Below are positions 44,886 to 53,941 of a stretch of DNA of 64,000 nucleotides, one piece after another. Every line of letters begins with the position of its first letter. Positions within the stretch are counted from its first letter, which is position 1. The notes beneath the pieces are model-generated. The model was not told where the DNA came from and searched no databases. It saw only the letters and a list, made by a program, of their open reading frames with translations. The DNA is taken from positions 37,227-101,226 of the forward strand of contig NZ_JGZG01000010.1 in assembly GCF_000741295.1 (NCBI RefSeq), written 5' to 3'. Both the position numbers and the translations under genes were made by a program. This DNA is from Bifidobacterium pseudolongum subsp. globosum. GTDB lineage: Bacteria > Actinomycetota > Actinomycetes > Actinomycetales > Bifidobacteriaceae.

Positions 44886-46220
44886 ATGTCTTTAGGTTTG
44901 AACATTCTGCTCATCTTCGTATTCCTCTTGCTTGGCTCGGTGTTCGCCGGCACTGAGCTCGCGCTTGTCTCGCTGCGCGGCTCCCAAATCGACCAAATAG
45001 AACAGGAGGACGCGCGTGGCGCCCGCGTCGCGAAAATCGCCCGCGACCCGAATACCTTCCTTTCCACCGTGCAGATCGGTGTCACGCTCTCCGGTTTCCT
45101 TTCCGCATCGTTCGGTGAATCCTCGATCTCGCCGTTCATCGTACCGGTTGTGGAAGGCTGGGGCGTGCCCAGCAACGTGGCCGCACCGCTGACCACCATC
45201 GTGCTCACGCTGATCATCTCGTACTGCTCGATCGTGATCTCCGAAATGGTGCCGAAGCGCATCGCCATGCAGCGCAACGAACAGATTGCCCGCGCCGTGG
45301 TGCCGGCGATTTCCGCGTTCGCCAAGATCTGCAAGCCGATCATCTGGCTCATCGGCAAGAACACCAACGGCATTGTGCGCCTGCTGGGCTTCGACCCGAA
45401 CGAGACTGAGTCGGAGGTTTCCGACGAAGAGCTCCGCGTGCTCGTCAGCTCGAACACGAACCTCTCCAACGACGAACGCACCATCCTCGACGACGTGTTC
45501 GACGCCTCCGAGACGATTGTGGCCGAGGTCATGCGCCCGCGCGCCGATGTCGCGTTCCTGAACGCGGACATGCCGCTGCGCGAGGCCGCCGCGTTCGTGC
45601 GCGACATGCCCTATTCGCGCTACCCCGTCTCCGGCAAGGATTTCGACGACATCCTCGGTTTCGTGCACGTGCGCGACCTGCTCGATGTGCAGAACCCGGA
45701 CGGCATGACCGTGGCCGACGTGGTGCGCGACGGCATCTCGCTGCCGGGCACATCCAAGCTGCTGCCAAGTCTGGCGCTGCTGCGCAAACGCGGCATCCAT
45801 CTGGCCACGGTCATCGACGAATACGGCGGCACCGACGGCATTGTGACGCTCGAAGACATGACCGAGGAGCTTGTGGGCGATATCCGCGACGAATACGACC
45901 TGCCCGAAGAGAAGCCAAAGGGCGCCGAACCAGCCAATGTGTTCGTCAATGGCGCCGCGAGCGTGGACGGCGGCATGACGATCGAGGACTTCGACGACCT
46001 GACCGGCATCGAACTGCCCGACGGCCCCTACGAGACGGTGGCCGGCTTCTTCCTGGCCCACACCGGCAAGATGGGTGAGGTCGGCGATTCCTACACCTCC
46101 GATGACGGCTACACGATGACCGTGACCAAGGTGGATGGCCGCCGCATTGAGACGATCGAGGTGCGCAAGCAGTCCCCGAATCCGGATCCTGCGCAAACCA
46201 CCACCAAGGCCGGAGACTGA
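44886..46220 (+). CDS. CNNM/CorC-HlyC (TlyC-type) membrane protein with CBS pair
   Basis: The 444-aa protein has an N-terminal DUF21 transmembrane domain (about four helices, with NTFLSTVQIGVTLSGFLSASFG), a pair of CBS domains (VMRPRADVAFLNADM and DVVRDGISLPGTSKLLPSLALLRK) and a C-terminal CorC_HlyC domain (GGMTIEDFDDLTGIELPDG). Members of this family act in magnesium or cobalt efflux, although they are often labelled hemolysins. ATG 44886 starts at the first helix. Confidence 0.92.
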   Translation: MSLGLNILLIFVFLLLGSVFAGTELALVSLRGSQIDQIEQEDARGARVAKIARDPNTFLSTVQIGVTLSGFLSASFGESSISPFIVPVVEGWGVPSNVAAPLTTIVLTLIISYCSIVISEMVPKRIAMQRNEQIARAVVPAISAFAKICKPIIWLIGKNTNGIVRLLGFDPNETESEVSDEELRVLVSSNTNLSNDERTILDDVFDASETIVAEVMRPRADVAFLNADMPLREAAAFVRDMPYSRYPVSGKDFDDILGFVHVRDLLDVQNPDGMTVADVVRDGISLPGTSKLLPSLALLRKRGIHLATVIDEYGGTDGIVTLEDMTEELVGDIRDEYDLPEEKPKGAEPANVFVNGAASVDGGMTIEDFDDLTGIELPDGPYETVAGFFLAHTGKMGEVGDSYTSDDGYTMTVTKVDGRRIETIEVRKQSPNPDPAQTTTKAGD

Positions 46221-46319
46221 CACACCATTAGGCTGACAGCTCACGGGCAGGAAACTCCCCGCCGCCGCACGTAAGCTCGAAAACAAGACATATGTCAGCC
46301 ACTACGAAAGGACACGCAT

Positions 46320-46802
46320 ATGGCACTTTCATTCATCATCCCGGGGCTCGATGAGGCGACTTCGGAAAAGGTCATTGGCATTCTGCAGGAGCGTCTGAGC
46401 CAGGAGCAGGAGGCCGCGCTCGTGCTCAAGCACGCGCATTGGAACGTGGCGGGCCCGAACTTCATCGCCGTGCACGAGATGCTCGACCCGCAGGTCGACG
46501 AAGTGCTCGCGATGGCCGACGAGACCGCGGAACGCATCGCCGCACTCGGCGGTTCGCCGAGCGGCCGCCCCGACGATATCGTGCGCTTCCGCACCTGGCC
46601 GAAGTTCGAGCTCGACGGCCGCCAGAACACGCTGGAGTACCTGCGCGCGCTCGACGCCTACTATGATTCGTTCATCAAGGACGACCGCGAGGCGATCAAG
46701 GAACTCGACGACCTTGACGTGATCAGCTCCAACATCGTGCAGGACCATGTGCTCAAGCTCGAGCAGTTCCAGTGGTTCATGCGCTCGTTCCTGATCGACT
46801 GA
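46320..46802 (+). CDS. dps: Dps-family ferritin-like protein
   Basis: The 160-aa protein has the Dps signature LKHAHWNVAGPNFIAVHEMLDPQVDEVLAMADETAERIAALGG, with the His and acidic residues of the intersubunit ferroxidase site. It would form a 12-mer shell that binds DNA and detoxifies iron and peroxide. GAAAGGA precedes ATG 46320. A hairpin follows at 46825-46854. Confidence 0.93.
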   Translation: MALSFIIPGLDEATSEKVIGILQERLSQEQEAALVLKHAHWNVAGPNFIAVHEMLDPQVDEVLAMADETAERIAALGGSPSGRPDDIVRFRTWPKFELDGRQNTLEYLRALDAYYDSFIKDDREAIKELDDLDVISSNIVQDHVLKLEQFQWFMRSFLID

Positions 46803-46824
46803 CCCACGATTCACAGGATTTTCC

Positions 46825-46854
46825 AAGGCCCTGGCGTGAACACGCCGGGGCCTT
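46825..46854 (+). terminator. Hairpin terminator after dps
   Basis: AAGGCCC and GGGCCTT pair on the outside, with inner GGCGT/ACGCC separated by one extra base on each side. The stem ends in CCTTT. Confidence 0.75.
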
Positions 46855-46925
46855 TCCCATGCGCCAGCGGTACAATGCGAACCAAGAGCGGGGGTTGAAG
46901 CAAGACTCGGCGAGGAGGCGGAATC

Positions 46926-47498
46926 ATGCTTGGGAACACAGATAAAAACACACGCAGCATAGTGACGACCATTGCCGCGGCGGCCACGGCAGGGGTGATT
47001 GCAGTGGGCGGCCTCACTTGATGGGAATTGGCGGGCAGCTCCACCATGGCGCACGAGCAGAACACACAGAACGTCACCCTGGTGGGCGAAGTGCCGGGCA
47101 CCACGCCCGTGCTGAACATGGCGCAGGCGGAAAAGCTCACGTCTTCGCGCGCCGCACTTGTGAAGCGCCTCGACGAAGCGCGCGAGGTATACAAAGAGTC
47201 GGTCGGCAACGCCACCGCTTTCGAGGCGCGCAACATGCTTGCCGCATATATCGAAGGCACCGAAGGACTGCTCGACTACAAGCCACAGCTCGCCGAGAAT
47301 TTCGAAGGCCGTGCACAGGAGCTGAAGACAGCGATGGACGATGTGCGCGCCGGTATGGCGGGCAAGCGTACCAAGGCCAAGGAGCGCGAAGAGACGCAGG
47401 CCAGGATGATTGAACAATGGAATGCCGAGATGGAAGCGCAGCAGGAGCAAGCCGAGAAGCTCGCCATGCAGCAGGCTACAGAGGGGCTCGGCGCATAA
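46926..47498 (+). pseudogene. Secreted/anchored helical protein interrupted by an in-frame TGA
   Basis: A strong GAGGAGG (46911-46917) precedes ATG 46926, which opens a leader with a membrane or signal helix (IVTTIAAAATAGVIAVGGLT). TGA at 47019-47021 stops it after 31 residues, but the same frame stays open with WELAGSSTMAHEQNTQNV and continues for 150 residues to 47498. The second part is helical and charged and has no good ribosome site at its first ATG (47046). The simplest reading is one gene cut by a nonsense codon. Function is unknown. Confidence 0.7.
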
Positions 47499-47530
47499 GA
47501 CCTGCCGTTCGCAATCGCAATACCTGCGCA

Positions 47531-47573
47531 TGGTGGTTGTGTCATCGAAAGACGACACAACCACCATCTTTTT
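47531..47573 (+). terminator. Intrinsic terminator after the interrupted gene
   Basis: TGGTGGTTGTGTC (47531-47543) pairs with GACACAACCACCA (47554-47566) and is followed by TCTTTTTG, a classic stem plus T-run. Confidence 0.9.
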
Positions 47574-47976
47574 GCAAACGATGTCTTTTATGGTGGCGTT
47601 TTTACACATGCTGCACGCTCGTTTCTTACGCCTTCGGCTCGAAAAACGCATTATTCGGCAGGCTCAAAACTTGGTGCTCAGCGGCTCTACTCCACTGTTC
47701 CTCTTCTGACATAACGCACTAAATACGATGACTACGTTGTCTTTAGCCTAATTCACAGAACCTTTTACGGCTGCATTTCACATAAGATTCCAAATCACTG
47801 CACAGGGCGTTTCCGCAAACGGTTGCACAATGGTTGCGCACCGAAGCACCATCGCTTCGCCCGGAGGAAGGCACCTGATCCGACGGCGCATTCCCCGCAT
47901 CCAGCGGGCAGGACCGCAGCGCCGCACCGCGCGGCGCACAACCGAAGATCCCTTCAGCAAAAAGGAGACAGCGGAC
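47574..47976. other. Gene-free gap upstream of the amylase gene
   Basis: About 400 bp hold no supported gene. The LacI-type dyad GCAAACGGTTGC lies at 47815-47826. The amylase promoter is probably in this region. A small stem GCGCCGC/GCGGCGC occurs before the start. Confidence 0.6.
47815..47826. promoter_or_regulatory. MalR/LacI-type operator upstream of the amylase
   Basis: GCAAACGGTTGC is palindromic at 10 of 12 positions and resembles the CG-centred sites bound by maltose-type LacI regulators. It lies 150 bp before the amylase start. Confidence 0.45.
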
Positions 47977-49893
47977 ATGACACCCCTGTCTAAAGGCACC
48001 GGTCTGCGCACCGGAGCCAATCGTCGCTCGACGATGAGCGGATTCATCACCAAGACAGCCGCCGGCATTGCAGCCGCAGCGACACTCATCGGCGGCCTCG
48101 CCATCGGTGCATCCAGCGCGCAGGCGACCACCACCACGAGCTACGACCGCACGCTCGGCAACGCGCAATTCGAAGCCGCGCGCACCCAGAACGGCCTGGC
48201 CAAGGAGATGAACTACGGCTCGATCCTGCACGCGTGGATGTGGTCATTCAACACGATGAAGGAACACATGGCCGAAATCGCGGACGCAGGCTACACGTCG
48301 GTCCAGACCTCGCCGATCAGCGTCATCAAGGGACCCATGCAGGGCATGCAGTTCACCGAGAACTGGTATTACGTCTACCAGCCGGCCGGTACCTCGATCG
48401 GCAATTCGGTCGTCGGTTCCGAAGACGACCTCAAGGCCATGACCGCCGAAGCGCACAAATACGGCATCCGCGTGATTGTGGACGCCGTGATCAACCACTT
48501 CAGCTCCGACTGGAACGCAATCGAATCCAGCTGGAAAAACACAAGCCTATTCCACACCAAATCCGAAGGAGGATGCGGGGATAACGGCACCGCAATCAAT
48601 TACGGCAATCGTTGGCAGGTGACCCGCTGCCATCTGCTCGGCCTGTGGGATCTCAACACCGAGAACCAAGAAGTCGGCAACCGCATGCAGGGCTTCCTCA
48701 AGCAGGCAGTGGCCGACGGCGTGGACGGCTTCCGTTATGACGCCGCCAAGCACATCGAACTGCCCGACGAGTTCGGCACGCATTCCCCGTACTTCGACAC
48801 GATCCTCGACAACGGCGCCCAGTACCAGTACGGCGAGGTGCTGCAGGGTGACGCCGGCCTCAACGTGGCCGCCTACCCCGCGCTCTTTGAAAAGTACTCG
48901 AGCAACGGCGGCGGCAACACCGCCTCGAATTACGGCGGCGCACTACGCAGCGCGCTCAACAGCAAGAATCTCAACGCCGACAATCTGAGCAATCTGCAGG
49001 GGCAGGGAGTGCAGGACGACCAGCTCGTCACCTGGGTCGAGTCGCATGACACCTACGCAAATGGCGATAGGCAGTCCACCGGCATGACCGCATGGCAAAT
49101 CCGCATGGGCTGGGGCGTCATCGGCGCCCGCAAGGGCGGCGCGCCGCTCTTCTTCAACCGCCCGGTCGGCTCCGGCGGCGCGAACGCGCAGTTCGCGGAA
49201 CAGTCACAGCTCGGCGATGCCGGCGACAACGAGTGGAAGAGCCCGGAAGTCAAGTGGGTCAACAAGTTCCGCAACGCGATGGAAGGCAACGCCGAGTATC
49301 TGCGCAATTGCCAGGCCGAGAACTGCCTGATGGTCGAACGGTACAAGTCCGATGGCAGCAACGCGAACGACGGCGTGGTCGTGGTCAACATGGACGGAGA
49401 CAAGAACCTCGCCGGCCTCGACACCACGCTCGACGACGGCACCTACACCGATCAGGTCAACGGCGGCACCATCACCGTCGCCAACAAGAAGATCACCGCC
49501 GGCTCTGTGAAGAGCGGAAAGGTGAGCGTCTTCGTCAACATCGGCACTGCGCCCACCCCGGACCCGAATCCGACCCCGGAATCCACGACCACGGTCTACT
49601 ACCCGAGCTCGAAGTTCGGCGCGGACTCGACATATCTGCACTGGCGTTTCGCCGACGGCGGCACCTGGACCACCGCACCGGGCGTCAAGATGACCGCCGC
49701 GTGCAGCGGGTATGTCTCGTACGCGATCGAGAATCCGAACGGCAGGCCGATCGAGTTCGTCTTCACAAACGGATCGGGCCAGTGGGACAACAAGAACGGC
49801 GTCTCCGGGCAGAACTACACCGCGACCGGCGCGAGCGTGGTCGTGACCGACAACTCCGGCAACTACGGCACCACTGCCCCGTGCACGGTGTGA
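47977..49893 (+). CDS. Secreted GH13 alpha-amylase with C-terminal starch-binding module
   Basis: The 638-aa protein has a signal peptide (positive start, hydrophobic KTAAGIAAAATLIGGLAIG, cleavage near SSAQA). The GH13 barrel follows: DAVINHFS, nucleophile Asp in DGFRYDAAKHIE, acid/base Glu in YGEVLQG and the third acid in VESHDTYAN. A Pro/Thr linker (PTPDPNPTPEST) leads to a CBM25/26-like module with YYPSSKFGADSTYLHWRFADGG. It breaks down starch outside the cell. AAAGGAGA precedes ATG 47977. It likely feeds glgP. Confidence 0.95.
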   Translation: MTPLSKGTGLRTGANRRSTMSGFITKTAAGIAAAATLIGGLAIGASSAQATTTTSYDRTLGNAQFEAARTQNGLAKEMNYGSILHAWMWSFNTMKEHMAEIADAGYTSVQTSPISVIKGPMQGMQFTENWYYVYQPAGTSIGNSVVGSEDDLKAMTAEAHKYGIRVIVDAVINHFSSDWNAIESSWKNTSLFHTKSEGGCGDNGTAINYGNRWQVTRCHLLGLWDLNTENQEVGNRMQGFLKQAVADGVDGFRYDAAKHIELPDEFGTHSPYFDTILDNGAQYQYGEVLQGDAGLNVAAYPALFEKYSSNGGGNTASNYGGALRSALNSKNLNADNLSNLQGQGVQDDQLVTWVESHDTYANGDRQSTGMTAWQIRMGWGVIGARKGGAPLFFNRPVGSGGANAQFAEQSQLGDAGDNEWKSPEVKWVNKFRNAMEGNAEYLRNCQAENCLMVERYKSDGSNANDGVVVVNMDGDKNLAGLDTTLDDGTYTDQVNGGTITVANKKITAGSVKSGKVSVFVNIGTAPTPDPNPTPESTTTVYYPSSKFGADSTYLHWRFADGGTWTTAPGVKMTAACSGYVSYAIENPNGRPIEFVFTNGSGQWDNKNGVSGQNYTATGASVVVTDNSGNYGTTAPCTV

Positions 49894-49927
49894 TGCGCGG
49901 CGTGCACGCATAGCGCGCGTGCGCGCG

Positions 49928-49965
49928 AGCGGGGCCCGCATGTCTGTTGGCATGCAGGCCCCGCT
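49928..49965 (+). terminator. Hairpin terminator after the amylase gene
   Basis: AGCGGGGCC pairs with GGCCCCGCT, with an inner CATG pairing, and GCGTTTTA follows. Confidence 0.75.
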
Positions 49966-50028
49966 GCGTTTTATGCACAACACGCCGTTCATCTTCGCTG
50001 AGGCGGACGTCCGGGGGATGCCCTCAGA

Positions 50029-50166
50029 TTATGCCAGTACCACCAGAGCTTGTACGAGCACCTGCGGTTCAAACAACTCTTCGATGTCCTGCTGCGAGAG
50101 CGATGGGTAGGCGGGGCGGCCCGCGTCTGCTTCCGGAATCCCCTGTTGGGTCACTTTCCCCGCCAT
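50029..50166 (-). CDS. 45-aa small protein, unknown
   Basis: ATG 50166 has an excellent AGAGGAGG site six bases upstream on the minus strand. The product starts MAGKVTQQGIPEADAGRPAY, continues with PSLSQQDIEELFEPQ and ends in hydrophobic VLVQALVVLA. It resembles neither a standard leader peptide nor a toxin that I recognise. It is divergent from the three-gene operon at 50424. The ribosome site makes it likely to be translated. Confidence 0.6.
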   Translation of the reverse strand: MAGKVTQQGIPEADAGRPAYPSLSQQDIEELFEPQVLVQALVVLA

Positions 50167-50240
50167 ATCAGCCTCCTCTTTGATGCCTCTGAGTGCAGTA
50201 TCGCAGAAAAGATGGCGAGGGGCAATGTGGGTGAGTGCGA

Positions 50241-50346
50241 ATGTGGCTGAGAAGGAGCATTTTCCACGGCAGGGGCATGTATCAACGGCTTAACGCCAAG
50301 GATGCTACTCAGCGCCACCCCAGAAAATGCTCCCGCCCAGCCGCAA
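50241..50346. repeat. Long-spaced imperfect inverted repeat before the unknown operon
   Basis: GGAGCATTTTC at 50254-50264 is inverted at 50323-50333, and flanking bases (GGCTGAG/CCCAGCC) extend each arm to about 24. It could be a small mobile repeat, an RNA structure in the operon leader, or an operator pair. Confidence 0.5.
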
Positions 50347-50423
50347 TACACAGGAATGAGCGGTGATGAGCGGGCCTCTGACGACATCGCGTACAATGCA
50401 ACTACACCGGCAAGGGAGACGAG

Positions 50424-51788
50424 GTGGGGGGACTCATGGACACTGCACGACAATTCATTCCCATGACCCCCGTACGCATGGTGACCGCCGAGGATGTGGC
50501 GCGCAAATTCCAAGGCGACATACCTGCGGCCGCGCGATTCCATTGCCCTTCATGCGACCGGCCCGTGCACTTTCACCACGCGACCAACGCCAGCGGCAAA
50601 CCCGGTAGCCGAAGCGTACGTGCGCACTTCCGCCATGCCAAGAATGACCCCGTGGCCAGATTCTGCGAGCGATACCAAACGGGCATCGGTGCCAATCCCC
50701 GCACCAAACCGCCGGCTCTGCCCATGTTCCTGCGGCGGAATCGAGGCAGCGACTCCTCGATCTTCCATCTGGAACTTTCCGTACGCCGTCGGTCGTTTGG
50801 GCATGATCTCGAAACCAAACTACGCGAGGATCGCGCAGCGATCACCGTGGATGGAGTCCCTTACGACCTTGCCGAACTGGTGACCGACCGCAAACACACC
50901 ATCCATCTCGCCAATCCCACATTCCGGCTCACGCACCGCATCACCGTACCGGAGCAATGGCAGCGCAACGTGGGCGCTCCCGAGAATGGCGAGCGCGTGT
51001 TCCTGTTCACCGCCGAATTCGGCGCGCACGGAGGGCGCAGGCTCACATTTGGCGCAGCAGTGAAATCCGGGTTCGACTATTACGCCGTGGTGCAACCTCC
51101 CGCCTTGCAGACGCTGCGCAAGGTCTTCGACGTTGCAAAAACGGTAGGCGAGATCGAAACCACCCGAGGCAATCTACTCGTGGTACGCATAGTCACATTC
51201 TGGAATTCCCTCAACCGACAGAATGCCGAATACTGGCTCGCGGAACGCAACTTCCGCCTAACGAGTCTGGACCTTGACCCCGTACCGGTCTGGCCGCCGC
51301 AACTGCGGTCGAACGGCATCGACGAGCCGCTCTTCTCGCATAGCCCGCAGATTTATCAAACGCCGTTCATTCAGTCTGACGCCGCGCCAATGGCCGCCAC
51401 ACTTGACATGCACACGATACCCCATGCGTTGCCACATTCACGGCTGGCCGCTTTTCTGGGATTCCCTCCCGTACGGCGTTTGAGTTCGCAGATCGAGGGC
51501 TCATGCTGTTTTCTCCGCGCAAGCAGATACTTACCGTGGAGCGCCTACATGCTTTCGCACGACCGGCCTATGGGGCTCGCGCTTGCGGAGCCTCCTGAGC
51601 TCTCACCGCTCGAGTCACCAATGGAGACCAATCCCATTGTGCCGCCATCTGCACCGATATTGCAGCAGGTGCTACGGCAGGCAACCAACAAGCATTACGA
51701 CATAGTACTGGCGAGAACAAATCTTCCGGCTCACCACGGCACGCCGCCCAGCGTCTCAATCGCCCGAATACGTTCCGCACACCGATAA
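50424..51788 (+). CDS. CoiA-like zinc-finger protein, first gene of an unknown operon
   Basis: The 454-aa protein has an N-terminal pattern Cys41-x2-Cys44 ... His68-x2-His71 ... Cys81 (FHCPSCDRPVHFHHA, RAHFRHA), like the N-terminal finger of competence protein CoiA. The rest is a beta-rich region (LELSVRRRS, VFLFTAEFGAHGGRRLTFGAAV) with no domain I recognise; no nuclease motif is evident. GTG 50424 follows AAGGGAG; ATG 50436 is an alternative. It is followed at 29 bp by the coiled-coil gene. A nucleic-acid role is inferred from the finger only. Confidence 0.65.
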   Translation: MGGLMDTARQFIPMTPVRMVTAEDVARKFQGDIPAAARFHCPSCDRPVHFHHATNASGKPGSRSVRAHFRHAKNDPVARFCERYQTGIGANPRTKPPALPMFLRRNRGSDSSIFHLELSVRRRSFGHDLETKLREDRAAITVDGVPYDLAELVTDRKHTIHLANPTFRLTHRITVPEQWQRNVGAPENGERVFLFTAEFGAHGGRRLTFGAAVKSGFDYYAVVQPPALQTLRKVFDVAKTVGEIETTRGNLLVVRIVTFWNSLNRQNAEYWLAERNFRLTSLDLDPVPVWPPQLRSNGIDEPLFSHSPQIYQTPFIQSDAAPMAATLDMHTIPHALPHSRLAAFLGFPPVRRLSSQIEGSCCFLRASRYLPWSAYMLSHDRPMGLALAEPPELSPLESPMETNPIVPPSAPILQQVLRQATNKHYDIVLARTNLPAHHGTPPSVSIARIRSAHR

Positions 51789-51817
51789 AATCATCAACAC
51801 ATTCAGGGAGCACACAG

Positions 51818-53941
51818 ATGGTACAGCAGTCCAACAAATACCGAAGGTCTTGGGGATTATTCATCCGGAACAACAACGGTGACGGGCAGTTTCTCCGCAT
51901 CATCGATTATGTGACCGATGCTGAGGGTAATGGGCACTACAAATGGGTGGCATACGAAAACTGGTGGGAGCGCTCCAGCACTCCGCGAGCGGACAACCCG
52001 AAAACTCTCTACAATCCCAACTTCTTCCGAATCATGGCCACAGGCCTGTCGGATTTTCGGTTTCTGCAATGGACCCCGAACTATGACCGCCCTGATCGAC
52101 CAACTGTAAACTTCTTCCAAAGCGGGCTCCACGCCACAGTGCCCCCGTTATATGAAGTCATCGATACACCGGCAAACAGCGCAAAGGAACTCCCGCATAT
52201 GCTCGCACGCGGCATACAGTATTCGGGCCACCCCACCGAAAAGATACTGTTTCTGTTCGCCGGAAACAACAACACATTAGAAGCCGCCGTGCTCAATCGC
52301 GAGATGGTGACCATTCAACATCGAACGCTCACGTTGAGTGCGACCGCTCCAAACACCGTCCCACACGTCAAACTGAAAAACGGGGATATACAAACAGTCA
52401 ACAGCCGTTCGGGGAAGGATAATCGTCTTGTATACGTCCAGCCAAAACTGCCCGAGTCGACATCACATGTGCTCATCAAACCGATGCAACAGATGGCACA
52501 GTCATACGTGAACTGGTACATCCGCAAAGAGCAAGCGATGAACAGTAGCGAGCTCATGCGTGATGCAGGAACCATTCTGGAACGAGCATTTGAAAAATCA
52601 GAGAATCTGGAACAATATCTGGGAGTCAAGCCAGCGCCCGATGACCTCAGAAATCTTCAGATTGCACTCAAAGCGACAATCCACAGCAATACAGACGACG
52701 TGTCGGCAATCATCTACAATCTGATGAAGCAGGACGACGCAATCATGTCTTCCTTCAGGCAACAAGCCGCTGCCGAACTCGCAGATGAGTTCAAGCAGCA
52801 AAAGCTGGAATTGCTCGAACAGCTCGATGTCCTGCAAGAACAGCGGGAAACGCAGACCAAAACTGTACGACAGCTGACAGCGCAGGTGAAAGACCTCAAC
52901 GAGGAACTCCAGCAGAAACATCGTGAGATACGCGACGCACAGGCCGAACTCGAGCTGCAGGAAGAGGAGCAGCACAAGGCCCTGCAGGATCTCGAGGAGA
53001 ATATAGCGCTGAAAATCGGCTTGCAACAGATTGCCCAGCAAAACCGCACGCTGATGGAAGAGCAAGCATCACAGCACACACCGAATGAAGAACAACAGCT
53101 CCGCAGCGCTCCACTGATGGAACCGACGAAAGTACATCTGTCCGATGATGTGCAACATGCATTGACGCAAAATCTCCAAGCATTGTGTTGCATGCTCACC
53201 GAGCAGCGCAGCAAGAACAATGAAAAGCTCACGGCCTTCGCGACGCAACTATGCCGAACATTGCATACGACACGATTACTTGCGATCGACACAGCTCACG
53301 TTCCAGCTATAGCGAACGGGCTTTCTTTCGCGCTTACCGGAGTGCCGGCACAGCATGTGGGAATCCCCGTAGATTTCAGTGATTTCACGAGGCTTGAAGC
53401 ATTCTTGAACAACAGTGCTTCGCCAGTGTTTGTATTGGACAACGTATTCGACACCGTCAATGAAAGCCTGCTGTTCGCATTGAACAGATACCATCCGAGC
53501 GGCACGATAGTCATTCTTCCAATCGGCAGTTTCGCCAATCTACGACTGGTGGCCCCAGAAGTGTGGCAGCGGGTGTTTTATGTGCCGACTTCGGGAATGA
53601 TCGAGCTTCCGGTGCCGTCTAGACCGACACTCCACAGATCACGAGCAACGTTTATACGGACACACGCTGATTCAGATGCCGTGCTTGCGCAATTTGACGC
53701 ACTTCGAACGACCGTAAAGATTACCCCCAATGCCCTAATGATGCCGGCCGAAATCATGGCGCTTGGGCACGGCAGCGACTATGCACGCCAATGGGTCATG
53801 CCGCATCTTTGCTTGGAAACATACGCGTATCAAGGGCTGGAGGCGGCAATTGCGCTATGTCAGGACCGCGGCAACAACGCCATCGTCCATAGGCTCACTG
53901 CTCTGATCAACAGGATCGACCATGGTTCGCCAACTCGTTGA
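51818..53941 (+). CDS. Large coiled-coil protein with degenerate ATPase-like C-terminus
   Basis: The 707-aa protein has an unknown N-terminal region (SWGLFIRNNNGDGQFLRI; possible beta domain), a helical middle, a strong coiled coil at about 310-425 (FKQQKLELLEQLDVLQEQRE, DLNEELQQKHREIRDAQ) and a C-terminal region of about 220 residues. In that region SPVFVLDNVFDTVNESLLFAL followed by GTIVILPIGSFANLRLVAPEVW looks like Walker B and sensor strands of an AAA-type ATPase, but no Walker A is seen. AGGGAG precedes ATG 51818. Codon use is less GC-rich than core genes. Function unknown. Confidence 0.6.
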   Translation: MVQQSNKYRRSWGLFIRNNNGDGQFLRIIDYVTDAEGNGHYKWVAYENWWERSSTPRADNPKTLYNPNFFRIMATGLSDFRFLQWTPNYDRPDRPTVNFFQSGLHATVPPLYEVIDTPANSAKELPHMLARGIQYSGHPTEKILFLFAGNNNTLEAAVLNREMVTIQHRTLTLSATAPNTVPHVKLKNGDIQTVNSRSGKDNRLVYVQPKLPESTSHVLIKPMQQMAQSYVNWYIRKEQAMNSSELMRDAGTILERAFEKSENLEQYLGVKPAPDDLRNLQIALKATIHSNTDDVSAIIYNLMKQDDAIMSSFRQQAAAELADEFKQQKLELLEQLDVLQEQRETQTKTVRQLTAQVKDLNEELQQKHREIRDAQAELELQEEEQHKALQDLEENIALKIGLQQIAQQNRTLMEEQASQHTPNEEQQLRSAPLMEPTKVHLSDDVQHALTQNLQALCCMLTEQRSKNNEKLTAFATQLCRTLHTTRLLAIDTAHVPAIANGLSFALTGVPAQHVGIPVDFSDFTRLEAFLNNSASPVFVLDNVFDTVNESLLFALNRYHPSGTIVILPIGSFANLRLVAPEVWQRVFYVPTSGMIELPVPSRPTLHRSRATFIRTHADSDAVLAQFDALRTTVKITPNALMMPAEIMALGHGSDYARQWVMPHLCLETYAYQGLEAAIALCQDRGNNAIVHRLTALINRIDHGSPTR

